Of a DNA stretch of 64,000 bases, positions 35,230 to 46,719 are shown one piece after another. This DNA comes from Hippasteria phrygiana (taxonomy: Eukaryota > Echinodermata > Asteroidea > Valvatida > Goniasteridae): assembly GCA_037893225.1 (NCBI GenBank), contig JAZGUH010000022.1, forward strand, positions 2,294,001 to 2,358,000, written 5' to 3'. The translations under genes and the position numbers were made by a program. The notes beneath the pieces were generated by a model, which was not told the DNA's origin, made no database searches, and was given only the letters and a program-made list of their open reading frames with translations. Each line of letters begins with the position of its first letter. Position 1 is the stretch's first letter.

Positions 35230-35515
35230 TTTACACAACACTCTTACCCGGGTAATTGCGGGGTTAACGAAAAATTTAACCTCGAAATTACCCGGGTAAT
35301 ATGGCGTGTTCACACTACACTTCTCGGGGCTAGAAATCTCTGGGTTAACTGCCTCAAAACCCTACTTAACCCAGGTAATTTCTAACCCTGCTTGCGAGGT
35401 GGGTTAACCCACCAATCTCGTGGTTAACGACGACCTTCAGACGATTCTCTGGGTTACCATCAGTAGTGTGACTGCTCACCGGGTTTTCTACAACCCGGGT
35501 AGGTGGGAGCACTTT
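35230..35515 (+). repeat. CACACTA/ACCCGGGTAA element, left end only
   Basis: Closely follows 19975-20260 word for word (CTTACCCGGGTAATTGC, CTGCCTCAAAACCC, GGTGGGTTAACCCACCAATC). It stops where a long foldback begins; no right end is seen downstream. Confidence 0.65.
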
Positions 35516-35539
35516 GTCTTGGTTTTATTAATGTTATTA

Positions 35540-36211
35540 ATGGCTGAACACTTTTATATACATGTACATCATTGTATTTCTGAGATGTTATCGATTTCTA
35601 CAGTATATAACAAGGCTTACTAAATGCTGAATTCGTCCGGCTGTGAGGTCTTCAAAAATGACAAATGCTCCAAAACCTTCCAAAACGTCTTTACATGGAG
35701 GACGCCATCTTGTATTCATCGCTTGGATCGAGAGAAGTCCTGGCACCCGGCGGTTGTAGAAAATGTCTGTCATGAATTATGCATGATAGCATGTCATGTA
35801 CGACGCGCGGTTGTTTCGTGATAAGTCAGGGCATCATACTCGGCGGCTACAGAAACTGGTCTTGTTATGAATTATGCATGAGGCATCGTGCGGATGTATG
35901 CACACACGAATCTACGGACGTTTTATGCATAATTCATAACAAGAGCAGTGCCCCGACTTCTCACGAAACAACCGCGTGTCGTACATACTCATGCATAATT
36001 CATGACAGACCATTTTCTACAACCGCCGGGTGCCCCGACCTTAGCGTCCTGGCGTCCTCCATGTAAAGACGTTTTGGAAGGTTTTGGAGCATTTGTCATT
36101 TTTAAAGACCTCACAGCCGGACAAATTCAGCATTTAGTAAGCCTTGTTATATACTGTAGAAATTGATAACATCTCAAGAATACAATGATGTATATAAAAG
36201 TGTTCAGCCAT
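35540..36211. mobile_element. Long foldback element
   Basis: Arms of ~300 bases (35540-35879; 35925-36211) starting ATGGCTGAACACTTTTATA pair along most of their length, including AAACGTCTTTACATGGAGGA and TTATGAATTATGCATGA. The arms differ by a few indels. It replaces the right part of the element at 35230-35515. Non-coding. Confidence 0.75.
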
Positions 36212-36357
36212 AAGAATTTGGGGAGATATTTGAAATCAAAGTCGACCGGTTGTAAAACTTGGCGTCTAGGGCTGCCGTTGGAGTAGGGCTGTAATGGTGA
36301 CAGTAAAAAGCCAGAAGTTAAAAAAGGAACCAGTTACAGCCCTATTTGTAGGGCTAG

Positions 36358-36478
36358 AACACACCAGACCCAAAGCGCGGGCACACCAGACCCAAAGCGC
36401 GGGCACACCAGACCCAAAGCGCGGACACACCAGACCCAAAGCGCGGACACACCAGACCCAAAGCGCGGACACACCAGG
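36358..36478. repeat. 22-bp tandem repeat
   Basis: About 5.4 copies of a 22-bp unit (ACACCAGACCCAAAGCGCGG plus GC/AC). Because 22 is not a multiple of three, the frames cycle and produce spurious repetitive ORFs on both strands (36294-36497, 36266-36537). Confidence 0.95.
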
Positions 36479-36480
36479 TA

Positions 36481-36840
36481 CAAACCTGCATTGTTAGATG
36501 GCGAAAAAAACGAGAGAAAAACGGCACTCGTTTTCAACCGTCGGGCGGATGATAGCCTTTAGTCAAGGCGCGCGTGGCTACCTGGACGCGTGACGCGCCC
36601 CGAATACCAGCTTGTCAGGGCGCGCCACTAGTCCGGGTAGCCACGCGCACCTTGACTAAAGGCTACAGGGCAGTTTTCCAACGATTTCCAGCTGGAAATC
36701 GTAGGAAAACGATATAAATTTCCACTTTTCCTGACAACGACAGCACACCTGGTGCTATCCTTTCACAGGATGATTGAGACTACTATTAACTTGCAGTCTA
36801 GTAAGGTATTTCGTAATAATTCTGTCCCCACGGATGTTGC
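36481..36840 (+). repeat. Copy of the 39-kb TTAA element interior
   Basis: From GATGGCGAAAAAAACGAG to GTCTAGTAAGGTATTTCGTA, matching 39220-39541 closely. It includes the inverted pair TAGCCTTTAGTCAAGG...CCTTGACTAAAGGCTA and CGATTTCCAGCTGGAAATCG. The outer TTAA ends are absent; the left side is replaced by the 22-bp repeat. Confidence 0.75.
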
Positions 36841-36863
36841 ACATTCGATCAGGATTATAGTCC

Positions 36864-36898
36864 CATGTACATGTACATGTACATGTACATGTACATGT
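36864..36898. repeat. (ACATGT)n microsatellite, longest pure run
   Basis: About six uninterrupted 6-bp units of the self-complementary word ACATGT. Shorter runs are scattered throughout (for example 3776-3798, 29129-29158, 40021-40040, 42735-42762). Confidence 0.95.
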
Positions 36899-36959
36899 AT
36901 GCAGTACGACGACTGAACATACAGTACATGTAAATGTATGTATTTGGAAATAATTACCC

Positions 36960-37803
36960 ATGTACTATTTCGAGGTCTGGCTTAGTTAAACATGGAAAAT
37001 GGGTTACTGGCTGTCTACAGCCCATACAAAATTGCAACTTTCAAATACCAATTCAGCCCTATTCCTGAGGAGAAATTTCAAATAACCCATGGAGGGTGAA
37101 ACAACAATGTGGCAGTGGGATGACAATAATAATTCCATGCAAAATTACGTTTGCAGTATATCCAGTGAATGGCTCCGACAGAGTGACCAAACTTACCACG
37201 GAACCCAGCACCCCATATGCAAAAGAGGCACTTCCCATTGGCTAGAAGTTTCACCCCCTCTGATGTGCATGCCTGTGACATTTTGACCATGCATAATTAT
37301 ACCATATTTTGGAGATTATGGAACTGATGAAACTAAACGTACGGTGTCCCGCCAGTATACAATGATTCCACACCATACAAAACAACATATGGTACTGCAC
37401 AGTGTACTATGCTTTAAGCCATCCTTTGGTGTGCATAAAATACGACTTTTGGGAGCCCACTGTGGGTATTCGCCGAGTATAAGACCTTAATACCATGTGA
37501 ATAATTAATCAATAAATTCACAGAGCCAAGTACAATTTCTAACAATTACTGTTTTGTTGACGTCATCTCTGGGCAGTCACCGCAGAAAATAACCTGCTGT
37601 TATGCTTCCATATTATATACGGTCCACTGACTTCCACAAATATTTTAGCAAGTTTTTTTTTCTCCAATACCTGATCAATGGCAAAAACCAAACTCCAATA
37701 AAAGGGCTGGACAAAGTGAACAAACTCCATTGGTCTGTTGTCCATTGTCCAACTGTTGGTGGGCACTTGCAAAGTTGGAAGGTCACACTTTGAAAGTTGG
37801 AAT
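36960..37803. other. Intergenic, no gene seen
   Basis: No repeat or exon recognised. Confidence 0.45.
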
Positions 37804-37807
37804 TTAA

Positions 37808-38752
37808 AGGAACCATGAAATAGGATTTACATTGCATTATTCCTGCTTAAAACAATAAAGTATTATCTTGACAATGATATTTTGTTACCAGAGTCAATTA
37901 TTTCCCAGATTAAATATGAAAAAACATTTTTTGAAAATGTTTGTCCAAGCTACTCCCCCTGAGTGGGACCCTCATTAACATAAGTGTGTGACGTAGATCG
38001 AGGAACATTACATATTCTGCTCGAGCCAGCACCATTCATCACGCGTAAATTGAGTGTACATTCTTCGTCCAAAATCTAAGCAAAATATAGCGTTTTTCGG
38101 CCATGCCGACAAGGTGTGTGGCTGCAGGATGCAGCAAAACAACGAAGGATGGAGTAAGCCTTCATTTATTTCCAACTGATGCGAAATATCGGAGAATTTG
38201 GACGGCGAAAGTGAAGGTGACAAGAGCAAAGTGGTCCGGCCCCAGCAGCTTTTCAGCGTTATGTAGCGACCACTTTGAGCCGTCGTGTTTCGATACTGGT
38301 ATTTTCAAATCCTTTGGGATGACCATTAAAAATATGCTCAAGTCCACTGCCATCCCAACAAAGTTCCCAGATGTGGGTAGGATATAGGCAAAAGCAGTTA
38401 AACGGCCCATTCCCCGAGGAGCCTTCGCTAAAAGGGAGAAAATCAGGGTAAGTTCGATGTTAGTTGTTGTTGCAACTTACGAAATTGCACGTGTAGACCT
38501 AGTGTGTATACGGGCCGGGTCCAGACTATCGAGTCCATTCATGAATTTCGGTGCCTCGATCTACGTCACGAACAGCGCCCTCAATTTGAGTCTCAACAAA
38601 TTCCAAAAAGGGGGGGGCAATTTTTGGGCGGCAAGTAATCACACTAAAACTTCACTTGAACCAGTTTGGCTTTTAATTCACATTTAATATATATAAATGA
38701 ATGTATTTATGAAATAAAATGCTATCCGGCAAATTTGAGAAGCATGGTTCCT
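37808..38752 (+). mobile_element. TTAA-bounded element carrying a THAP exon
   Basis: TTAA (37804-37807; 38753-38756) borders inverted AGGAACCATG. A second inverted pair further in (GTGACGTAGATCGAGG near 37989; CCTCGATCTACGTCAC near 38554) brackets the THAP coding exon. Either the element captured a host exon, or it is an internally deleted transposon that kept only the DNA-binding exon of its own transposase. Confidence 0.6.
38103..38387 (+). CDS. THAP-type zinc-finger exon, probably the 5' exon of a broken or partial gene
   Basis: The 94-residue frame is a complete THAP domain, a sequence-specific C2CH zinc-coordinating DNA-binding fold found in host regulators and in P-element-type and other transposases. 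Visible hallmarks: C5-x4-C10 (RCVAAGC), the HLFPTD segment (21-26), Trp33 and Trp44, C54-x2-H57 (LCSDHFEP), Phe58, and the closing AVPTxF-like box AIPTKF (83-88). The start is the first ATG, two residues before the RC-AAGC motif as usual for THAP. A TAG stops it at 38385-38387, but the same frame then stays open with basic, typical post-THAP sequence (KRPIPRGAFAKREK) to a consensus donor GG|GTAAGT at 38447/38448. The TAG is therefore probably a disabling mutation within a longer exon. No downstream exon was found. The exon lies inside a TTAA-flanked element (37808-38752). Confidence 0.75.
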   Translation: MPTRCVAAGCSKTTKDGVSLHLFPTDAKYRRIWTAKVKVTRAKWSGPSSFSALCSDHFEPSCFDTGIFKSFGMTIKNMLKSTAIPTKFPDVGRI

Positions 38753-39110
38753 TTAAGCACAAGGTTCAGTTGCTTATAAATACTGTAAGCTTGCACATTT
38801 TGTTCAGGATTATATTACACTTCGTACCATGTTTGCGCTGACACATACAATGTACACGTGCTTCTCACATCCAATATGTGTGCAGTGTATTTTACTTTTG
38901 GGTGCGTGGGCAGTTGACTATTATACAGGAATACATGTCATGCCAGTGTTTGTTCATGTAGCAGTGTTGCTTTGCAATGCCTGCCTGTACAATGTAAATT
39001 GACTGAACCTGTATATGGTCAGGTTCCATAATCTTAACGCTCAAGTAAGGTTTTCCAGTACTTTTGTTCTTTTTATGTTTGCAAATGTGGTGTATTACAG
39101 GTGCCTTTAA

Positions 39111-39591
39111 AAGGTAGTGTACATGATTGGTCATTGTTGCAATTTTCAGAAATGGACGGATTTGGGGTTAGTATTTTATAGGAAATATTGTTCCACTGAC
39201 CTGTTCAAAGTTTTGCGTTGTTGGATGGCGAAAAAACGAGAAAAAAAACGGCGCTCGTTTTCAACAGCCGGGCGGATGATAGCCTTTAGTCGAGGCGCGC
39301 GTGGCTACCTGGATGCGTGACGCGCCCCGAATGCCAGCATGTCCAGGGCACGCCACTCGTCCGGGAAGCTACGCGCTACTTGACTAAAGGCTACAGGGCA
39401 GTTTTCCAACGATTTCCAGCTGGAAATCGTTGGAAAACGATATAAATTTCCATTTTTCTTGACAACGACAGCACACCTGGTCCATAATTCCACAGGATGA
39501 TTGAGACTACAATTAATTTACAGTCTAGTAAGGTATTTAGTAATAACTCAGTAAAAAAAAATTCAAGGATTACCAATCGTGTACACTACCT
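39111..39591. mobile_element. TTAA-bounded element with AGGTAGTGTACA(C/T)GATTGG ends
   Basis: TTAA at 39107-39110 and 39592-39595, with long inverted AGGTAGTGTACACGATTGGT. The interior has two strong inverted pairs (TAGCCTTTAGTC... and CCAACGATTTCCAGCTGGAA...). This recalls the abundant TTAAAGGCAGTGGACACTAT-type echinoderm MITEs. The 36481-36840 copy shares the interior. Confidence 0.75.
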
Positions 39592-39595
39592 TTAA

Positions 39596-40670
39596 CGATT
39601 GAATATCTAAGCAGGATCAAGGCACATAATATATATGTATTGCCCGTTTCACATACAATATGTACATGTAGATTCTGATGTCTTTCAATGATCTAACCTC
39701 TGGTTTTGCACCATCCAATAGGCAGGATCTGGTGAGTGAACCAATGAACAGATCACTGATGCAGATCGGGATCTGTGTGAAATAAACAGGTCTACAGTGT
39801 GCACAGCATTACAACCACCTATTGAGATGCATGGTGATTGCAACATGGTCTCAGTGTAAGGTTTGAGTATTGCTGCCATGTTGCCATGGAGATAGTACAT
39901 ACATGTACAACTGTAGATCTGAAAGGCTGACCCCAAACATGTACATGTATACAGAAAAGTCATTTGCATAACAAAAATGCACATTATTTTCCATTTTCAT
40001 TGTACAGAGTCCAGGTTCTACTGTACATGTACATGTACATGAACACATTTATGTACATATATGTAAATCCCTGAAATTGTAAAATTGTCTTGTAAAATAG
40101 TATTGTAAGTAAGTTTGAGCAGAAGAATAAAATCTCAAGGCAGTAGGATGAATCCACTGACAAACCATGTACAAATATACATGTACATGTATGTACAGTA
40201 TATTTTTAATGGAGGTTCTTTATTAAAAAGAGAACATTCATACATTGTACATTCAAAAGTACAATTTTTTTTCTAAATGCATAACAAAAATGAAAAGCAT
40301 AAATCTTGCCAAATGCACTTACTGCACAAAAAATAAATCTGAAAAGTTTATAAATACCCATACTCCTACAGTGAGAAAAGTACTGCTTGGAAACACATGG
40401 GGAAATATCACTTACATTGTACATGTATACTATAGAGAGTCGAGTGTAAAAACAGGAAATACAAACAAAGAAAATAAGGATTACATGAGGTCACATTACA
40501 CATGAATACTTTAAAGGGAAGTTGGCAACTAGAATTTGGTACACGTACATACACGTACGCAATTGTGTGAAGTAACCATGTTCTACATAGGATATCATGT
40601 ACGATCTGCATGGATGTTTTTGATTTTCCAAACTTCTACATACATGTATCTAATTTCAGTTTTGTATACT
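39596..40670. other. Intergenic, microsatellite-rich, no gene
   Basis: Several (ACATGT)n runs (39900-39950, 40021-40040, 40178-40195). No exon recognised. Confidence 0.5.
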
Positions 40671-40673
40671 CAC

Positions 40674-40847
40674 CTTTTCCAGCATAGGGCGACCGGTCAC
40701 CGTATTTCTATGGGCATGGGGCGACCGACCGGCTTAGGGCGACTGATTACCGGTCGCCTTAAGGTAAAAGCAATAGGAAGAGATAGGGTTAGGTTACATT
40801 TGTTTATATGCACAATGCCCATAGACCGGTCGCCCTAATGCGGAAAA
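40674..40847. mobile_element. GGGCGACCGGT MITE
   Basis: Inverted ends CCTTTTCC(A)GCAT(T)AGGGCGACCGGT (40674 and 40847). The same CGACCGG word is repeated internally in both orientations. 174 bases, CpG-rich against an AT-rich background. Target duplication not resolved. Confidence 0.7.
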
Positions 40848-41461
40848 GGGCGTTATATATATATATACATGTACATATATGTAAATCAGGTAGTATTGAA
40901 GAGTAATCATTACCTACATGTAATTAATGAACTTGACAGATAAATATCAAATAGTACATGTACATGTATGTAAAACGTAACTTATACAGACTTCTTTTTG
41001 GGGGGGGGGAGCAAATGCATCAAAATTTGCAAACTATGTCCGTGCCTAGAGCCAATATTATGTATGTGTGCTATGCATAAAAATATCACTTAATTTCAGC
41101 AATGTAAACTCAACCTTGGTGGCTTGGGGACATGTACATTGTACACGTACATGTACATGTAGTTGGCTCTTAAAGTTATAAAATTAAGCTTATTTGCATG
41201 TACATAAGTATGCATACTGTACGGTGCATGTCCTCTAGTCTACACACCTGTACTGTATTATGTCTTAGCTTTTTTTGTGGGTGGGGGGTGGAGGTGGTGC
41301 AAGCCTGCTTGAGGCTTGAGCCCCCTCCTCCCCCAAGTTGTCAGTTTTGGTTTGCTTTATACATGTATGTACATGTAGTTGAACCATTTCGACAAAAGGC
41401 AATGTCAATTTATACAAGTGAACTAACACTAATATACATGTATGGCGTGCCATTACACCAT

Positions 41462-42560
41462 TTGCAAACTACTGAATTGTTACAAAATACAGTACTAGAC
41501 TAAAGCCCTGTCCGCACTGGACATTTTTTGGTAAAACTTACTGAGACGATAGGTACTTTTCCCATTTTAAGCCCAGTGCGGACAGCCTAGGACGTTTTCC
41601 TCTCAGTTACTTTTCCTGAGTCCAGCGGTTACTTCTACCAGGCAACTGCTGCCCAGGAAAACAGACCAGGTAACTTTTCCAGAGACGATAAGTCCTGTGC
41701 GGACAGTGCGAGTCGGTAAAAGCGGCTCAGGAAAGCGTACATCCGGCCCGAGCGCGAGGTCATGCTACATGTACACTGGGACACCACGCATGCGCTTTGC
41801 ATTGCTTCACCGCGGTGAGGCGCACGTGGCAAGTTTCCAAATTCCAGTGTGTTGTTCCCCTTTTGGTCGCAATCATGGCAGATTTTATTATTGACACAGT
41901 CGGAAGTTTGATTGGTGCTAAAGATGTAGGCCTACATGTATGTGTACACATCAGCCGAAAAAATGAAAAGGCAAGCGTGATTTGGGTCAATCGCGTCAAT
42001 GTAGAAAGGTCATGCAAAGCGCCCTCATGAGTCGTTACATTGACAGCTCGGTTACTTCTACCACGGTCTCAGTAAAATTTTCCGATGTCGAAAGTCCAAG
42101 TGCGGACAGTGGTCACATTTGACCATTTTTCATTTTACCATCGTCTCGGTAAAACCGTCCAAAAAAAAAGTCCAGTGCGGACACGGCTTAAGTACACATG
42201 TAAATAGCAGTTTCAAGCATCCAACGATTGTCGGCCAACAATCGTTGGAAATAGTCCAGTTCCCCAACCTGATAATTCCCCGACGTCTATAAATTGCTCT
42301 GTTTTGTCTCAGGTATGGTCAGGGAACCAGACTACTAAAACAGAATTTGTTTCTCTCCTCCGTTTTCCCAGCATCCGTGCACACAAAACTTTAAACAGGT
42401 CAGTGTAGTACCATATTTGCTAGCATGCTATAAACCCCCCCCAAAAAAAAAAAAAAAAAATTAATTAATTAATAAATAATTTATTTTTTTAATTTGAAAA
42501 TTGAAAAATACATTTACAGCAAAAGCAAATGGTGATGTATACTACATTTAACAAAGAATC
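41462..42560 (+). repeat. Duplicated backbone, copy 2
   Basis: Matches 21091-21840 on both sides of the insertion at 41504-42187, and lacks the insertion found in copy 1. The right part holds long A and T runs (42436-42500). Confidence 0.75.
41504..42187. mobile_element. (T/C)TAA-inserted element with AGCCGTGTCCGCACTGG ends
   Basis: CTAA (41500-41503) and TTAA (42188-42191) flank inverted AGCC(C/G)TGTCCGCACTGGAC. AGTCCAGTGCGGACA-type words recur along the element. The uninterrupted homologue at 21133-21136 has a single CTAA, supporting insertion with 4-bp duplication. Confidence 0.75.
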
Positions 42561-43640
42561 CCTTGATATAAAAAAAAAAAAAACACATTAACTATTGTGA
42601 TGTGGGGCATTTGCATGCAGAAAATACATCCCACTTGAGAGTATTAATATAATCATGGATATAATTAACAATAGTGCACTACAGCACTTACATGTACATG
42701 CACATGCACATGTACATGCGACAGCAACGAATGCATGTACATGTACATGTACATGTACATGTTGTACCTGTATGAATTTCCCATCAATAAGCATTTAACT
42801 GCACCAGGAAGTATGCATGAAATTGTTTATTCTGCAGGAACAGGGAAAATGTCAACACAGCTCCACAGTACCTGCATATAACTGTACAACCTGTTCAGTT
42901 ACTTTGGTCACAATCACTTGTGTAATCTTTCATTAAGATTCCAAGGACATGAGTCATCATCCCTTTAGTCCCAAACATGTGGAGTAATTTCCCTGTGCAT
43001 CGTGGAAAATTCGAATCAATCCGCTCGCCGTGATTTTCTCAAGACAACGCATCGTCCACGGGACCCCGGGGATGTTTCCCGCTGCTATGGCAACAGGGAT
43101 AAATACTGGCACACCCTCGTAGTGTCCTGCAGCGGAGGTGTCTTGGGTCGTGCATTAGGTCATCTTCCCACTTTTTATGTACAATTTTAAGAACGCTGCC
43201 TATCTGCAGGTGGTCTCTGCGAAGCATGGAAATCGGATGCCGAGTTGGTGATTAATTGGGCAGAAGAGACCTACGCAACCTCACGTTTTTATTACTAATA
43301 AGATTCTACAATCGATCATAGTGTGCATGACCACTGGACGCTGTTCATCTGACAAGATCGCATATATATTATAGAGTGGGAAAAACAGAAACAATGAACT
43401 ACGTGTAAATTACATCTTTCATTTTGTAATATTCTGTAGTACATAATGTAATTTGAATGAATTTTAACCATGAATTGTTAACCATGATGATACATGTACC
43501 TGTACATGTACAATGTACATGTATACTGTATGCACTCCTGTTTGCCAAACATTCCCTAAACAGTATAACGATATTCAGATAATTTGCATGATACTTGGTG
43601 TATAAATTCCACAGTGAAAACGCATACATACATGTTTGTA
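42561..43640. other. Intergenic, no gene recognised
   Basis: (ACATGT)n at 42735-42762. The more GC-rich piece 43010-43240 looks single-copy but carries no motif I recognise. Confidence 0.45.
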
Positions 43641-43646
43641 CATTAA

Positions 43647-43790
43647 AACCCTCCTATGCACCTGGCCAAAATCGACCCAGCTGTTGTACAGATCAAAACC
43701 TATCAAATGACAGATTGAAACACACACAAACTGTCAGAGTTGGTGTTTAGAGTTTTTGATAGGCTGTGATAGTTATAAGTATAGGAGGGT
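43647..43790. mobile_element. TTAA-bounded element with AACCCTCCTAT ends
   Basis: TTAA at 43643-43646 and 43791-43794, inverted (A)ACCCTCCTAT inside. The interior (GCCAAAATCGACCCAGCTG, CAAATGACAGATTGAAACAC) recurs at 55937-56050, and a diverged relative is at 49279-49422. Confidence 0.7.
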
Positions 43791-43794
43791 TTAA

Positions 43795-45304
43795 ACATCA
43801 AACTTTCCACTTTCCCCTCCCCCCCCCCCCCCCCCCAAGTGAAGAAATTAATTATCGCTTAGGGAATCAATTATTTTTGTCTGGTCTGATCAATTAAAGT
43901 TCCATATATAAATGTAGATGAGATTTGAAGGTCTGCATGGTGAAAGGCAATAAGGTAACTGGTTTGCGGTAGCACCATGTGTATTAAATCTCTTGTGAGT
44001 GTGTGTGGTTCTGAAAAGAACCGGAGGGAACTCAATGTTTCGGACAGTATGCCCGTCGTCAGTAGATTTTACACAATTCCCAAGACGTTGTAACTGGCGG
44101 TTCGTGGCTGAAAATGGTTCATCGTGATAACGCCCTCTCGCGGCGGCAGGTTATCGCGTATTTCTGCGTAAGCTGTACGTCACTGCCTCGGGAAAAGTCA
44201 CTTCATGTTGTCAAGCAACTGAAAATAAAATCCTTTGCAACCAGATCTGCAAAGCCCCGGCGCAACGGGCAAAAACCATTTTTTAAATTTCTCAACCCGT
44301 GTACTGTCTGTATTACAGGGCCTATGAACTGTAATACAAAAATGTGTATTTCACATAAAACAGTACATGTTCAGCGTTGAAGCAAATGGCATGGCTTAGT
44401 GAACTTTGGACGACCAAAAATGTACAATACAAGTGCCTTTTAAAAACCTTTCTACAACGGTGTTGCATGTAACATATACACATAATATTATGTAACACTT
44501 CTCTCCATTTACATTTTAAATTACACACTATGCATGCAGACGTTGGGCCATGACTGTATGTTTCTATACCGTACACTTCTTCGGGACAACACAATGTAAT
44601 AAAATAGTATTGTGCAATTTGTGTGTGCTTAAAGCAAGCATTATTTTAAATAAAATTTTAACAAAATTTGTTTAATCTAGGGCATGTCAATCTGCAACAT
44701 GTACATTCATGTATGTACATCATACATTGTGTATAAATGTGAGCAATACATTTGTGTACAACAATGTACATGTACATGTTGACAAACATGTACATAATCA
44801 CCTGTACAGTTTGTCAGATGTCCGTACATACATGTATCCATTAAGGGTATTGGACCCATCCATGGCCAGAAAAAAATCCAATTCAATAATTCCTGGAATA
44901 AAACAGACCCGCAGTAAAGGTTCGGCCATAATACAATACAATAAAATACAATATGATGCAGACTGTACACGCCGACTGCATTGTACATTGTATACATGTC
45001 GGGTGATTTACAACACATTGCTGTAAGTTGTATCAAGAGTTTGCCATGCTGCATATTTTTTGCATGAGAAAGTGTTGACAACCCTTGAAAAAGTTTCTGC
45101 CATTTTGTACTACAAGTACATTGTACATGCCGGTGAAAAACTCATCAGTTTTACATTTGCTGAACACAAAAACTTGTAGATGGTTGGTTTTGTATAATTT
45201 ATGAGGCTTCCAAATAATTAAACTACACAGTACTACTACATTTGATTTGTTGGTGTTTTTTTGGTGGTAATTTATGAGCCAAACTCATCACCTACTATGT
45301 AGCA
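43795..45304. other. Intergenic, no gene seen
   Basis: A 20-plus base C run near 43818-43836 and microsatellite words. No exon recognised. Confidence 0.5.
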
Positions 45305-45305
45305 T

Positions 45306-45370
45306 GTAAATTTCTTGTGTAAATTTCTTGTGTAAATTTCTTGTGTAAATTTCTTGTGTAAATTTCTTGT
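45306..45370. repeat. 13-bp tandem repeat, 5 copies
   Basis: Five perfect copies of GTAAATTTCTTGT. Confidence 0.97.
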
Positions 45371-45699
45371 GCTACATGTCAACTGTTCCAGAAATGGTAA
45401 GAAATTTGATCCTTGCTTTATCTGAAGTTACATGTAAATATTTCAACGCGTTAAGGGCTGCTATGGCATCCTGACTGAAAATTTCAATTTAATGGATTTA
45501 CCCTGCGACCCCATTTACGAATTATGGAAGGAAAAAAAGACACTTACTACATGTAGTATGCACTCTACATGCGTACTCAGTCTTACTAAAATTGTGTTAT
45601 GTGCTCCGCAATACTGCAGGAATAGGGTTGTCCCACAGTCCCACTCCTACATGTGCAAATCAAAATTAGAAACTCTATTTGATGGTTCACCAGGACTAC

Positions 45700-45952
45700 C
45701 CTGCTAAATCCAACAGAGTCCAACAGTGACTCATGTACATGTATGAGTTTCCTGCTCAATCCAACACAGTCCAACACGTCATTAAAAATGACTTGCATGC
45801 TACATTGTAATATCCAACAGAATTCAACTGTGGCATATTTTTCTGTTGTCTGCTGAATCCAACAGGATTGTAACACTACATGAGTGAGCTGCTCGATCCA
45901 ACAGGGTCCAACAGGAATCAAATCGTTGGATCCCGATTCAGCAGGGTTAGGG
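45700..45952. repeat. ATCCAACAG-rich element, telomere-mimic family relative
   Basis: The left end CCCTGCTAAATCCAACAG and right end GATTCAGCAGGGTTAGGG are inverted. Seven or more AATCCAACAG/GTCCAACA words lie between them. The right GGGTTAGGG links it to the telomere-mimic group. Confidence 0.5.
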
Positions 45953-46068
45953 ATACATACATGTTTAACTTAATACATGTACATGTACACCCCTGAAGCA
46001 CAGACACGGCATCTTTAACGAAAAATGTTCTGTAAAGAATTTTCACCGAAATCATGAAATCATCATAC

Positions 46069-46719
46069 ATAATTTGGGGTTCAAAAGTGTGACTTCCATC
46101 AAGTATCATTCAAATTGACTTCACACTATTTTTTACTTGTTTGGCAGGTAATATTTGCTTTAATACACAATCACTCTTTGAGAAAGAAACAGGGGTGGAA
46201 TTTCAGGTACAAATCTACAAGACAGCTGGGCAGAAGATACACATAGCAGAAGGGACATGTACACCTGTATTTCGCAAGACCAATGGTAAAAATAAGAACA
46301 CACGGTGTTTTGAACGAGTGTGCTGTTTCAATTTTTCTCCTTTGCCGACCTTGTCAGGGGAGATGTTAGAAATGCTGTTTTGATTGAAACTCAGTTTCAA
46401 AATTGAAAATGGCCATTCCAGAAATTTTGGGGCCTTTTCAGTTCACCAGATTTAGAACAAAAATGAACTTTAGTGATAGCATTTCATGCAGTGTATGAAA
46501 ACAATTACTAGACCACTGGACTACTTCGGTCAAGAGTTCACTAGACCAACGCTCAAATCACTGGACTCGGTCCAGCAGTCCAGTGGATATTTCGATCCCT
46601 GAGAAGGCATTAAAAAATGTGTCTGGAATTGCAAAATCTTGTACATGTCACTATGTACAATAAAAACAGGTACACCAAAAAATGTCACTTTTTTGGACCC
46701 CAAATACATAGAATGGCCC
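46069..46719. mobile_element. GGTCATTCC MITE, copy E, split by a hAT-like insertion
   Basis: The left half runs to AATCACTCTTTGAGA (about 46184) and the right half resumes at AGAAGGCATTAAAAAATGTG (46602). The two halves together match copy A; the intervening 412 bases do not. Confidence 0.75.
46190..46601. mobile_element. hAT-like element with CAGGG ends inside MITE copy E
   Basis: Ends CAGGGGTGGAATTTCAGG and, inverted, CAGGGATCGAAATATCC. One subterminal zone (46505-46590) repeats CACTGGAC/GTCCAGT words. Position is confirmed by the uninterrupted MITE copies. Flanking 8-mers are too altered to call a clean duplication. No transposase. Confidence 0.65.

Noticed and set aside
36266..36537. Cys/Val/Ala-rich repetitive frames on both strands
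   Set aside because: Translation of a 22-bp tandem repeat cycling through frames.
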